Source: Sipunculus nudus (Eukaryota > Annelida > Sipuncula > Golfingiida > Sipunculidae). From it: a stretch of DNA of 64,000 nt. This document shows, piece by piece, positions 24,089 to 36,542 of the stretch. Under the pieces are notes generated by a model. The model was not told where the DNA came from, ran no database searches, and saw nothing but the letters and a program-made list of their open reading frames with translations. The stretch is from positions 1,488,479-1,552,478 of the forward strand of contig CM049321.1 in assembly GCA_026874595.1 (NCBI GenBank), in the 5' to 3' direction. The first letter of the stretch is position 1, and each line of letters starts with the position of its first letter. The translations under genes were made by a program, and so were the position numbers.

Positions 24089-26625
24089 TACCTTAAATAT
24101 TGAGTATCTTCAGTCTACCTTATAATCACACTGAAAGGTCAAGGTAATGGCCGGGATGTTGACACATTCATTGCACAAGGTTATGTTTTATGTCTGTGGG
24201 CTGTTTTGTGCCCTATCTTACTCATATCTCTGACAGAAAAAAAATATAAATGAATATATTATAAATATATATACTAATATCCAGTTATCATTAGTATATA
24301 TATTAATATACAGTTATAAGTGTATTTTATAATATACAGTTATGGTAGCAATGAAGGTAACAGCATAACATGAATATATTATGAACACAGTACTTGTAAA
24401 ACAGCTGACATGAACTATGATTCATGATAAATGGACCCAAATAAACCACGCTGGCTGCATTTGCGGCGGAAAACTCTCCATGCAGCATTAAAAAACTCTA
24501 TGGTGAGAGATTGCTTGGTCTCACGTAAGTTGTGTGTAGCTGGAGGAGACCATGTATTATTTTCTTTATGTACGGCTTACAGCTCAATTCCGTAACTGAC
24601 AAAAAGTCTCTTAAATCTGGTCTACCTTAAGAAAAAAAAGTAATAATTTAAACATTTGAGACAAAACAATATAAAAATAATACTGGTTACAGGCGCTTCA
24701 TTAAAATAACTGAAACAACAGACTGATAGAGGAAAAAATCTTGTTTATGTATATTCTCTGGAATACAAAGCCTTCAATGTGTCAAATATGGCAAAAGGGT
24801 CGGTATGATATAAAATGTTTAGAAAGCTGTGTTTCCCTGTGCATGTGTTTGCATATGCGCTTATTTGCGTATGTGCATATATGCATTAAAATATAGGTGT
24901 TTCCTATGTGCGTAAACTTGCAGACATACCAGTATATATTTTTACAGTGGATCTAGGAGGTCCTATACAAAAAGATGGTGAAGTGACATCATTTTACTAC
25001 AAATCCCTCAGTTCACACAGACCCTTTGTGTGAAAACCCTTGACAGCCTGTGGCATTTTTCATGCATTTATATATGCATAACGCTGACAGACAGATGGAA
25101 ACAATCCAGTCAAAAAATCATATGAGCTATTTTCCAGTCATATACGCATATATATGCAAACATGATAAAAACACAGCGTTTTAGACCAGACTTTTATTCA
25201 GAGAAGCTACAATATCTAAAAGAACTGCTTTGATGTGACTTGAGACCTTTTTTTTTAATTTTATTTTAAAGGTTTTTTCAAGGTTTTCAAGAATATAAAC
25301 CTGAATTTTCCAAGATTATTCATCTTTCACAAGGGTGGATGCAAAAGCCAGTAAATAGGCAAATCAATTACAATGCATCTGTGTCTGGATATAAATCAAA
25401 TTTGAAATTTGATTTAAATACTATTCTTTGCTATCTAGAGTTCTTTATTGAGATCCATTTTATTAATTTTTCAAGCTACCTTGACAGACAGACAGACATG
25501 GAGACAGGCACAGAAAAAATACATATCCTTCAAACTTTAAAGTTAGAGGAGATAACAAAGTCCTTTTATACATAACTGTAACATAAAGCTCTGTATAATA
25601 TAAATAGTGCAATAAGGATAGTTATAAGATTTATTTGTCAAATTAATGTTTATTACTGCTTAGTCCTGTTAATACATTTCAAAACATAAATCCCTGCAAA
25701 ACTTATAATATAACAAAAATCATATTTTTATATGTTTTATGCATAGGCTCTACTCTTTTACCATATATGATAATCACTTCTGAAGGCAGATTTATAAAAC
25801 TGACAAAAAACATGACAGTTGGTGACTGAACCTTACACATAAAATGTCACCATTAACTACCACCCTTGTCAAGTTGACAGATGCAATAAATTCTATGTTG
25901 GCCAGAAACAAGGATTGTACAACATCCGTACCATCCTGTATTTCTGACAAATTTTCATGACATGACACATTAATAAGAAATCTATATATAATATCTGCAT
26001 ATATAACATCAACGTCTGTATTCAGCTGTCAGACTATGTAATGTTAATGTGACAGTGCTAGAGTAATGGATCACCCTGTTTTGTGGACCAATGTATAAGG
26101 CTGGTACATTATTAATAGACTGGTACCAAGTGTTACCAAGCTCAACATTAATATAAACTGGCAATCACCTGCGTTTTCAATTTTTGAAAGTAATTGCAAG
26201 TGCAACTCTTGACCTTCCATATAATGTCCTTTACACAATTTACATTTTACAGGGGCCTTTTCCAAAATCTGATGTCTGTTAACTAAACCTTTAACAAAAA
26301 TAGGTTAGAATACATCAATCCTGCTGAACACAGGCTGTTTGTTTTATTTATATCCACTATTTTGTAACAGTTGGGGGGCCCTTCAAAATAATCTCAAACA
26401 CATTCAACATGGACATTCAGTGTCAAGTCAGACGAACCAAAATTTTTTAAAGGTGTTTTGCAACTACCATTCTTCCAACTTCTGCACATATGCAACAAGT
26501 CACTTTGGTTATATGATTTTTCTGTTTGTCAACATTGGCACATGTACCATGTCTACTAACAGTGTGTCAATAAACAAGCTCATACACGCATCACAGGGAT
26601 GTTAAAAGAACTTCCCTAACAGGAA
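24089..26625. other. Intergenic AT-rich sequence
   Basis: TA-rich repeats at 24250-24345 ('atacagttat' tandem copies). The remainder is AT-rich with only short chance frames. No gene is supported. Confidence 0.5.
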
Positions 26626-29231
26626 CAAGGGACCCATGGGTCACAGCGCTCAGCTGTTATATATGATAAAAAATATGATTTGGGAAAGAGGCACATGCTT
26701 GTTTTGTGTGGTAATAAATATAAGCTTTATTACGAGTTGTTGGTGTTTAGCTTATGTATGATTTTGATATTATCTTTGGAGACAGGGAAGAGGATTGATT
26801 TCATTTATTTTATTAACAAATGGAGTGCTATTGTCACACAGATTTTGACTTGGCCATATAACTTATAAGCAACACATATAATAAAAGAGTTTAACTATTT
26901 ATTAAAATTTAATAACAAATATTGTGTCAATATAATTTTTATTTTAAAAAAATAATAAGAAAATCATATGATTTTTAAAAATAAAATGTAACTGAAATGA
27001 TTATTGAAATAATATTATAGAATATATTCATGAATGCATTCATGAATACATTTTTGAAGTATCTGCACTGGTATTCAAATACTTTCATTTTTACCTGAAT
27101 TCCCATTCTTATGCAATAAAATTTTTTAATGCAGTACATATTCATATTCTTATTCAAATACATTTGCAAAGCATTCGCACCATGTCTAGTATTTATTCAG
27201 TTTTAGCCAAACAAAGATGTTGTGAATCCAGAATATACAAAATTCACACATTTAAATAATGATCATAAGTACCTGGTTTTATGGCTTTTATTTATATTAA
27301 AAAAAATAAATGTAATATATTCACTTTGGACAACTTTCACATCAATCTACACACTAGACACAGTAGGAATCTAGATTAATATTATCAACTGCATCTTTGT
27401 CTATCATTAATTTCCTTCATATGATCCCTAATGATTAGTAATGAATAATATGATTTATTTTATCATTAAAATTTCACTGAAAAATACCATAGGTGACTGC
27501 ATGGTGTTATTTGGAATAACATTGACATTGACATTCTATCCATCCATACAAGATTCTTACATCATCAGTAACTGCAAGTTAATTTTCTGTTACTCATCAA
27601 CTAACAAATTCCTTTTCTATTAATTTTTCTTTAATTTGTTATAAAAAAACAATACAAAATTATTAATTTATTTTTTATTGTTATGTTGTTTTTCAAAACA
27701 ACTACTAGATGAGTAGGGTGAGACACCTGGATCAACAGTGGCTGGGCATTAGCTGCCTGGCTGCCCCAGTGTATGCTTTGCTCAAGCATGCATAATCTGA
27801 TGAAAGGTCAGCAAGGTCATCATACAGGTGACTGGAGAGGGGCTGGATTAAGCCTGGGTCTGACATGGTCTCATAAAAACATTAATAAAAGCTACAATAT
27901 TTGGCCAATTTCTTTCAGCTTTCTAAACTACAAAGATGAAATCCTTATGTGTGAATGATATGAAAATTATATCAACAGTGCTCTCAGGAAACAAACGTGC
28001 CATGGTCAAAGTTGGGCAAAATTTAAGGTACTAATTTTATATTTATACTAATAACTTATAAAATTTGAAAAATTCAGAACTAAATTTTGGTATTCAATTA
28101 TACTTGATTAAATAATGTTACATCCCTGACAAAAAATCTCTAGCTTCAGCAATCCTCTTGTTAAGGGAGTAAATATATTTCTTGATTTATTAAAAAGTGC
28201 ATTATGTTTGGGCCCATAACTTAAAACAATTGCGCAATACTGACATCATTTCTGGCATGTGCATAACGAATGTATAGAAAAATATGTATATTATATAAGA
28301 TCAAAGTCAGATCAGTGGTTTTGATTTTAGGCAGTCTTACAGTGTAAAAATGGGTTTTTAATGGAAAAATGAAGTTTTTCATTAATATTTCGAAGGAATT
28401 AAGTCTTAGTGATCAAATTCTTAGCATGGTAGGGGATTTTGGAGACATCTAACTGTATGCAAAATTTAAGGAACTTAGAGCTGAAGCTGGGGAGCTGAGC
28501 TCTAGCAAATTGCATAACACTAGCTTGATGTAAACTTGATGTGACATGGTGCTTGAAAACTTGAATAAAATCTACAGTTTTTGATCAACTGGTTTCAAAT
28601 TTTTTGTGTTAACAGACAAAATGCTAACTAAAACATGCTGTGAAAATTAAATCCACAGTACTTACAGGAAAAAAACGTGCCATGGTCAAACCTGGGCAAA
28701 ATTTAAGGTACCAATTTTATATTTTTGCCAATATTTAAAAAAATTTAACATATTTTGATCTAATTTTTGGTATACAATTAAATTTTGATCAATTAAAGTT
28801 GTATTACTGAAAAAAAGTCCCTACCTTAAACACTTTTGGTCTTAAGTGACCAAATATCTTTCCTGATTTTTTTACAAAGTCCATTATGTTTGGGCCCATA
28901 ACTTTTTTAAATAAAATAATACTGACTTAATTTTTGGCATGTACATATGAACTATATAGAGGAATATTTATGGTAAGTCCTGAAGTGTGAAAATATGTTT
29001 TTAATAAAAAATTGAGGTTTTCCTTAATATCTCGAAGGAACGAAGTCCTATTGACCCAATTTTCGGCATGGTAGGAGATTTTGGGGACATCTAACTGTAT
29101 GGCGAATTTCAGATTCGTAAGTCCAATGGTTACGAAACGTGCCAGTGTTACGGATGGACATCCGGACAGACGGACGGACGACGGACAATGGACCACGACT
29201 ATAACTCAGATGACTTATAATCAGCTGAGCT
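26626..29231 (+). mobile_element. HINE/pearl-like element, copy B (2.6 kb)
   Basis: A near-identical relative of copy A along its whole length, differing by scattered substitutions and small indels. Same 5' palindrome and CTCAGCTG, same internal duplicated blocks (from about 27960 and 28640), a short GGAC tract (29157-29185) and the 3' hairpin ending GCT|A. Flanks are aggaa| and |aatta, again an A-A junction. High similarity to copy A suggests recent mobilisation. Noncoding. Confidence 0.85.
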
Positions 29232-29867
29232 AATTACATACAGTTCATTAATTTGTATGCAGTGCAAGCCAGAAATCCCATAAATTTTACAGAAAAGGCA
29301 GGTGTTTGGCTGACTTACCTGTCTGACCTCCATGTGTCTGCTCTTCTTACCTCAGCCAAGGAGGTTATGTTTATGCCCATGTCTGTTTGAATGTTTTTTT
29401 TGTTGGTTATTGTTAGTATAATAATGCAAAAACTACTTAACAGAGAAAGAGTAAACAATGATATTTTCTAAGTATTTTGTATGTATAACAACAGGTAAAT
29501 ATAGATCTCAATATATTATATTATCTAAATATAAGATTGCTCAGTAGAACCAAATTTAACAAGAAAGTTAATCTGTGGTCAGTCCCAACCTATCATAGAA
29601 GTAGTTTCATCAAAGGTTTTGTATATAACAGTGAGAAATTTCAGAGACACTTAGAATGTAATATGAGTATAATATCGGTAACATACAGTAATGACTGTGT
29701 GACCTTCAAAATACAAGTATGGTCATCCTTGTTTGAACTTGACCTTGCCCTTCATAAGATTCACAATTGCAAGGTCATCATTGGTGACTGCGCCTTTAAA
29801 GGTGCCCATTCCCCTACCCTTTGAAAAAGAATTTATCTGATTTCTGCTGGGCTTCCTCTGTGTATAT
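29232..29867. other. Intergenic with one diverged ~145-bp array monomer
   Basis: Positions 29698-29800 match the array unit ('tgtgaccttcaaaa…atggtcatcc…gaacttgacc'). Otherwise no feature. The last bases before 29868 are TA-rich, the flank of the next foldback element. Confidence 0.55.
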
Positions 29868-31597
29868 GTCAAGGCCCAGATAACAATCTGGACGGATCTT
29901 AGATCTGTCCAGCCCAGATTGCGATCGCAGTTTAGTCCGGCCAGATTGTGATCCTGTCTTTCTTGCTTCAGGATCTATCCAGCCCAGATTACAATCCTAA
30001 ACTTGACCACCCCATATTGCGATCTATGCTTTTACTATCACAGGAGTGAAACATTGGTATTGCATGGTACCATTTTCCCATAATGATACATTTATAATAC
30101 AAAAAGGCACTTTTCACTCCTTCCTATCACAGGAGTGAAACATGGGATGTTTCACCAACTTATTTGGTTTTGCATGGTACCATTTCTTCATATTAAATAC
30201 AATTATAGGCCTAATACAAATAGGTTCATGCAAAAAATGCTGCTTGTTGAAAAAGGTAAAAAAAAAAAAAAAAAAAAACAATTTTAGGCAGTTGCTAAAA
30301 TGCAAAGCCCATGTAAGTCATCATGCAATCCCAAGTAATTATTTTGAAATTAACCTCGAGGCTATCATCTAAATATTATACTTCCATCCATCATGTATCT
30401 TTTAAAAATTCAATATTTTTTATAAACCTTAATAGTATGTATTATATATATTTGTTACCAGTAGTTGTTCTGCTTGACTCATTGGATTTGGTCTGATTAA
30501 TTAGTTACCTATTCATGGTGCCTGGAACCCTGTGATCTTTCCATGTGCTTAAATAAACTGACTGATATGATTCATAACTATCGCAAGCTATATTAATATA
30601 AATTGTTGTGTTCTTTGATTCATGTTTTTATAGTACCTTTCACATAATTTGTCTACTATAAACATGAAAAACATAACATGCATAACCATGTAATTTTATG
30701 AGCACTTTGGATAATATACAATCAGTGGGTTACATGCAACAAAGTGGCCCAATTTTGTAACTTACTCTTGAAGGGTTATAGACCATTTCATGATCTTTAA
30801 TGACAGAAGTCATATTTCAAACTCAAATCATTGAGATACTGTTTGATACCTTATATACCACTTTGTTTAATGCAACCCCTTGTAACATGAATAAACAGTA
30901 TTTCAGATCCACTCTTACTTCTAAAGGTCTGGCAAATTGCACAGCCTTTTAATGCTACTTTTATTATGCCCTTATTGAAAATGCTTCAAAAATAAGTTCT
31001 TTTCCTTGAGATGTTTGTTATCATCCACCTTGTAAGAAGTAGACTAACAGAGTTAATTTTTAAAACATAAAATTTTAGCAGAGAAACATGTACAGAGATC
31101 CATATTGTTTATTGCTGCCATTGTAGACTTCCAAAGGGGAAAAGTGTGTTGATGGAGCACACTTCAAGCACTGGTACAACCGCCATTTTCAAAACTTAAC
31201 AGATTGATGCCAACCAACTACTATTAACTGCCTTTGTGTAGTATAATTGTATTTATTATGGGTAAATGGAACCATGCAATACTAAATGAGTTGGTAAAAC
31301 ATTCAATGCTTCACCTCTGTGATAGTAAAAGCATGGATCGCAATATGGGCTGGTCAAGTTTAGGATTGCAATCTTGGCTGGACAGATCTTAGATCTGTCC
31401 AGCCCAGATTGCAATCATGAAGCAAGAAAGACAGGATCGCAATCTGGCCGGACTAAACTGCGATCGCAATCTGGGCTGGACAGATCTAAGATCTGGCCAG
31501 CCTGGATTGCGATCGCAATTTGGGCCGGCCTGAACTGTGATCGGAATTTGGGCTGGACAGATCTAAGATCCGTCCAGATTACAATCTGGGCCTTGAC
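29868..31597. mobile_element. Foldback-type element, second family member (1.73 kb)
   Basis: Termini GTCAAGGCCCAGAT (29868) and ATCTGGGCCTTGAC (ending 31597) are perfect inverted copies flanked by TA-rich sequence. Arms of about 250-350 bp (29868-30190 and about 31250-31597) consist of subrepeats such as GGACAGATCTTAGATCTGTCC-like palindromes joined by 'cccagattgcgatcgcag'. The interior of about 1 kb has a poly-A run (30256-30278) and no coding frame. Termini match the element at 1699-3767 while arms and interior differ, so the two are related but distinct. Confidence 0.78.
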
Positions 31598-33556
31598 ATA
31601 TATATTAATGACCTAAGGGTAATATTGGTTTTGAAAAGTTCTTATAAGGCCTTCGTGAAGGATGTATGAACTTGTGTACAACAACATGTCTGTAAACACA
31701 GCAATGTTGACAAATGGGAAAAACATGTAACCTAAGGTGGTAGGTGGCATGTAGGTTGCTTTTAATAAAAGCTCCAAAGGATTACCTTTAGTTTATAAAG
31801 GTCAGATAGGTGATTGGGCAATTTTAAATTCTTTTCAAGTTATTGTGCTAACTTTATTTTAGCAAGATTGGCGCTGTGACCTTGAAAATGTGTCATGGTC
31901 ATCCATGTTCAAGTTTAGCCAAGCAGTTCATGAGATGCATCAATGTTGAGAGTATGGTGACTGTATGTCAATTTTTTTTAAATCATTGCCCTAAATGTAC
32001 ACCATTTCTTCAATGGACAGACACTGAGACGGACGGGCACTCACCATTTCTATGTCAGCGATAGATGGTCCCTTTGGCAACACTGGCAGGGGACAAAAAG
32101 AGAGACTAATTTCCTCGAAGCTACCCCTGCCCAAACCAGTTTCAGTGTACCAAACTGAAGCATAATAAATACAAAACCCTCAAATATTTATGATACACCT
32201 GAATAGCAATACATTTGAGCAGAAAATTCAACCACTGTCACAAACAGGTTATATTGCCATTTGCAGTCACCAGTAGATGTCAAGATATAGCATTTTTAAA
32301 TGAAAATGGCATGACTGTAGAAGGGAAGAGAGGATATGCATACAATTTTAAACAGGTACACAATGGCTGCCATTTTTATATTTCACTGTTATATTAATAT
32401 TCCCTCACACATTGGTATTTCTGCTAGGGTTGTCCAACCAATTGGACAAGATGACCAGTTAGCAGAGATTTCTCTCCAGATATGTTGAATATGTCTGGCT
32501 GTATATATCATTAGTTTCAACCCCTAGGTTACTTCTTTATATGCCTCTTGTGAAATCTGTTATTTTTGTTCTTTAATTCAAAATTCACTGATTTAAAAAA
32601 GAAATATACATTTATAAAACATAGCCAAAAACTGAATTATAGTTAATTACAAATATTCTTGAACAAAACAATAACAATCAATATTATAATTTCCATTTGT
32701 AATAAATAAAATTAGAAAAACAAATTTGCAATAATCATGCCACACTGTTAAGGTGCAAATTTTCACTGGGAACACATGAGCTGTATTACAGTGCCCTCTT
32801 GCATGCAGGTTTTAACCTTGGATTTATTCAAAGTGACCAACATACATGACACAGAAATTCCACAAAACTGGGCTAATGGTGTACTACACACACACTAGGG
32901 TAGTGGCTTTTGTCAGAGGTGACAACCACTCACTGCACCCATGTCATACAGTATAAATCTTACCATGGATTATACAGGATGTAAACCACAGAAAGCAGGC
33001 TTGATCACCTTTAACTGGGTATTCACATGTGATGTATTTTTATTAACTGTCAGAAGGTTCTACCACAATTCAGGTCAGGAGAAATTTAATCAATAAACAA
33101 ATGTGTGGTATTTAAGGTCAAGATCTCTATGGTCTGACAGTAATTTTGCCACTTTGGGGTCAAGGTGATTCAGAAATTTTCCATGTAACATCTCATAATT
33201 TGATTGTCACAATAGACAGTTAGACATATGTATGTATGTGTTCCAAATACAATTCTGATAAGATGACACTTCCACTTCTGAAAATAATGTTGATGACTAC
33301 TAAACTATAGAAGTTCTTAGCTTCAAAAATGAATTTAAACTGTTAATAAATCTTAATTATGAATTAATTTAAAAAAAGGATTGATTTAAAAATGTAGATT
33401 TTCTAATATACCTACAAAAGGTCAATCAAATAAAAATAAAGGGGATAAAGGAAATTTAGTCATATTCAAAACAAGAGTAAGTCTATCTCACAAAATAAAC
33501 AAAAACAAAAGAAAAGATTTTAGTTTCAGTTTATTTTACAACCAGCTGATCTTTAA
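31598..33556. other. Intergenic with a diverged array monomer
   Basis: 31863-31965 resembles the ~145-bp unit ('gctgtgaccttgaaaatg…catggtcatccatgttc') followed by a GGAC-like tract near 32020. The rest is AT-rich and noncoding as far as I can see. Confidence 0.5.
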
Positions 33557-35398
33557 CAAGGGACCCATGGGTCACTGTGCTCAGCTTAAGTTGACCTTGA
33601 AGTTAAAAATCTAAAATAATATCAAATGGTGATTGAGTCTGAGAGGAGCAGGTAATATAGGCCATAGATGGTTGATATGATTGAAGATATAGTTGAAAAT
33701 AATATTTTGTGATCTGACCATATGTTTCCTAATGCTGAAACTGAAGTATGTAGACAGTTAGTGAATATAAGATCAATACTATTACCATGATCATAGGTTT
33801 GCTTTTTGATAAGCTGTTGACAATTCTGCACTGCAGTTTACACATTTGTTCAGTTAGATCCTTTTTTTTATAAAACCAATTTTTTTTCCTGTTCTTACAG
33901 GAAAAAAGTATTCATAATTATTAACCATTTAAAAACAGGCAGAGAGATGGAAAAACAAAGCAAATTCCAATGCTACTGAGGCAGGAGAATTATGTACGAA
34001 TGTTTGCATTAGATCCTCATTTTTTATTACATTAATTTTTTTCAAGTTTATAAATTTTAATTTACATTTACAGTATAACATATACATCTGAATATTTAAG
34101 TTTATTCACAAATCTAAATTACATCAGAACCTATAGCTTATTCGGTCAGGTGACATCACATTATGCACATAGATGTATTAATTATTTTATAAAATATATA
34201 TTTTTTTTTTTAAATTGCAAAACAATACATATCTGAAAACAACACAAGTCAGAATTCACAATTCTAAATTGCACCTTTATTTATTCATGATTTGATTCAT
34301 ATATTATCAAATTATGGCTACTGATGCGTTTAATTACATTTTAAATATGAATATAATGATCATAAATATTTTAATATTTATGATTTAAATGGAAATTAAT
34401 TTCTTTAAAAAATGCTACATTACCACAACATGGCATCTTCTGGATTACTCAAGAAATGTTATGAACATTGGAGTGGAAACAGCCATTTATAATAAATGGA
34501 ATACAGTTACTGAGTTAGAACAATAACAATTATTGCAATACACTTGATGGGGAGGGGGGCATGAGAATAGCTGTACACTTGCAACAGCAGGGGTGCTGGA
34601 CCAGTGTTGCATCACACTACAGCAAGCCTGTAGTGACCAGAAGTGGGCAGCCTAGAGATGCAAATGAATACAATAAAGCCCCTGAAAGAAACTTCATAAT
34701 TAGTCTAATTTTTTACCTTTTCTTTTTAAATTGCAGAATTTAACAGGTCAATTACTTATGTGTACCTGCTGTGAAAATAAAATCAAATGTACTTACAGGA
34801 AAAAATGTGCCATGGTCAAATTTGGACAAAATATAAGGAACTGATTTTAAATTAATGCTAATTACTTAAAGAATTTACAAAATTCAGATCTAATTTTGGG
34901 TATAGAACTGAATCTTGATTAAATAAATTTATATAAATGAAAAAAAATAGTCTATAACTTCAACAATTATCAAGTGAAGTGATTAAATATCTCTTCTGAT
35001 TTTTTTTAGAAAGTGCATTATATTTTGGCCCATAACTTTTATAAATTGAGTAATACTGACTTAATTTCTGACATGAACATAGAAACTATATGGGGAAATA
35101 TTTCTGGTAAATATCAAGAAAAACAGATGAGTGGTTTTCATATAAGGCAGTCCTGAAGTGTGATAATAGGTTTTTCATGGAAAATTGAGGTTTTTCCTTA
35201 ATTTCTCAAAGGAACAAAGTTGCAGTGACCTAGTTTTCAGTTTGGTAGGAGATCTTGGGGACATCTAACAGTATGCCAAATTTTGGATTTGTAGGTCAAA
35301 CGGTTTCAAAATGTGCCAGTCTAATGGATGGACAGACAGACAAACGGACGGACAATGGACCATGACTATAGCTCAGATTACTTATAGTCAGCTTAGCT
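33557..35398 (+). mobile_element. HINE/pearl-like element, copy D (1.84 kb)
   Basis: The 5' end CAAGGGACCCATGGGTCA and 3' hairpin ending CAGCTTAGCT are as in copies A-C. A short GGAC tract lies at 35327-35352. It carries only one of the ~650-bp internal blocks (34765-35398) found twice in A and B. The flanks are tttaa| and |aaaaat. A LINE-type endonuclease remnant lies near its 5' end on the opposite strand. Confidence 0.8.
33660..33831 (-). pseudogene. Remnant of a LINE-type endonuclease domain
   Basis: The minus-strand translation includes GNSIDLIFTN, then about 14 residues later SDHKILF, in the order and spacing of the C-terminal part of the exonuclease-endonuclease-phosphatase domain of non-LTR retrotransposons (the SDH motif is part of the active site). 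A stop lies just upstream and no reverse transcriptase follows. Either a retroposon fragment captured by copy D or a trace of an endonuclease once encoded by a related autonomous element. Confidence 0.55.
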
Positions 35399-35651
35399 AA
35401 AAATCAAAGCAATATTGATAATCCTGAAGAGATTGGAAATTTTGTTAACATTCAAAACTGACACAAATTCAAGGCAGGGATATAACTATCATGTTTAAGT
35501 GCTATCAGCCAAACCAGACATAATGCTTTAATTATGAATTAGCTCTGTCTCCTATGCATTTTATTTGTACCTTGAATTTCCATGTTCTGCCTCGACTGCA
35601 CATCTATCAATTATTAATATTTGATTAGTTTCCAAATATTTCTTTCACCAT

Positions 35652-35955
35652 CTGTTCACTGCTGATGCATTATGGGAGAATTGTAAAAGCTCCAAGAGGG
35701 CGCTGGTGTTTATAGGCTTCCTCCCATCATTTCAAACAGAATCAAGGTGGAATGCTACATTTATTTAAGTGACTGATCCAAAGGAACAGAGAAAGCCTGC
35801 TCTTCACCGCTGCATCATGGGAGAATTTAAAAAGCTCCCTAGGGGGCACTAGTTTTATAGACTTGTTCCAATTACATTAAAGGGATTTCAAATACACTAT
35901 AGCTATGTATAATCCAATATTAAGTGACTCATCCAAAGAAACAGAGAAAAGTTGG
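35652..35955 (+). repeat. Imperfect tandem duplication, ~150-bp unit
   Basis: 35652-35790 and about 35800-35955 share ordered blocks: 'catnatgggagaatt', 'aaaagctcc', 'gggcgct/gggcact', 'taagtgact', 'atccaaagaaacagagaaa'. Noncoding. Confidence 0.7.
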
Positions 35956-36384
35956 AACATATCTTCTCTATGGTCTAGACTAACTCAAAAAAAGAAACTC
36001 CCCCTCCCCTAACCAACCAATTAACTTAAACCAACCAACCACAAGATCAGGGTCCTTTCAATATCAAAGAAAATATAACATCAAGATGAGGTAATACAGC
36101 AGCAAATGGTTTGACTAGCTCTGGTTGGCTGTTGGCCATAATGTCAGAGAAACAATTATCATCACCACATTTGTAATTGGATTGGCTACATATTACATAA
36201 GTTCTTAATGGCACAAGGAATAATCATCCAATAAATTTTAAAGAAAACCTCTTCTCCTTTTGTGTAACGATCTTAACAGCAACAAAAAGATGGGCATACA
36301 GCTCTAATACTTTAAATCAAATCTTTCTCAGATCTTTATAGGGCCAACCTAAGTTTTTGACTCATCTTAATTTCTGCTTCTGAT

Positions 36385-36542
36385 TAAACCAGTTCAGCTT
36401 TAGAGTGAACCAGTTCAGATTCAGAATAAACCAGTTCAGCTTCAGAGTGAACCAGTTCAGCTTCAGAGTGAACAAGTTTCAGCTTCAGAGTGAACCAGTT
36501 CAGCTTCAGAGTAAACCAGTTCAGCTTCAGAGTAAACCAGTT
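36385..36542 (+). repeat. Minisatellite, 21-bp unit, ~8 copies
   Basis: Units of 'aaccagttcagcttcagagtg' with single-base variants. The 21-bp period is a multiple of three, but TAA and TGA variants of the 'gtgaa/gtaaa' junction interrupt the frames, so coding use is not supported. Confidence 0.9.

Noticed and set aside
36385-36542. 21-bp repeat as a coding heptapeptide repeat
   Set aside because: Stop codons arise in the candidate frame from the gtgaa/gtaaa variants, and no flanking exon signals were seen.
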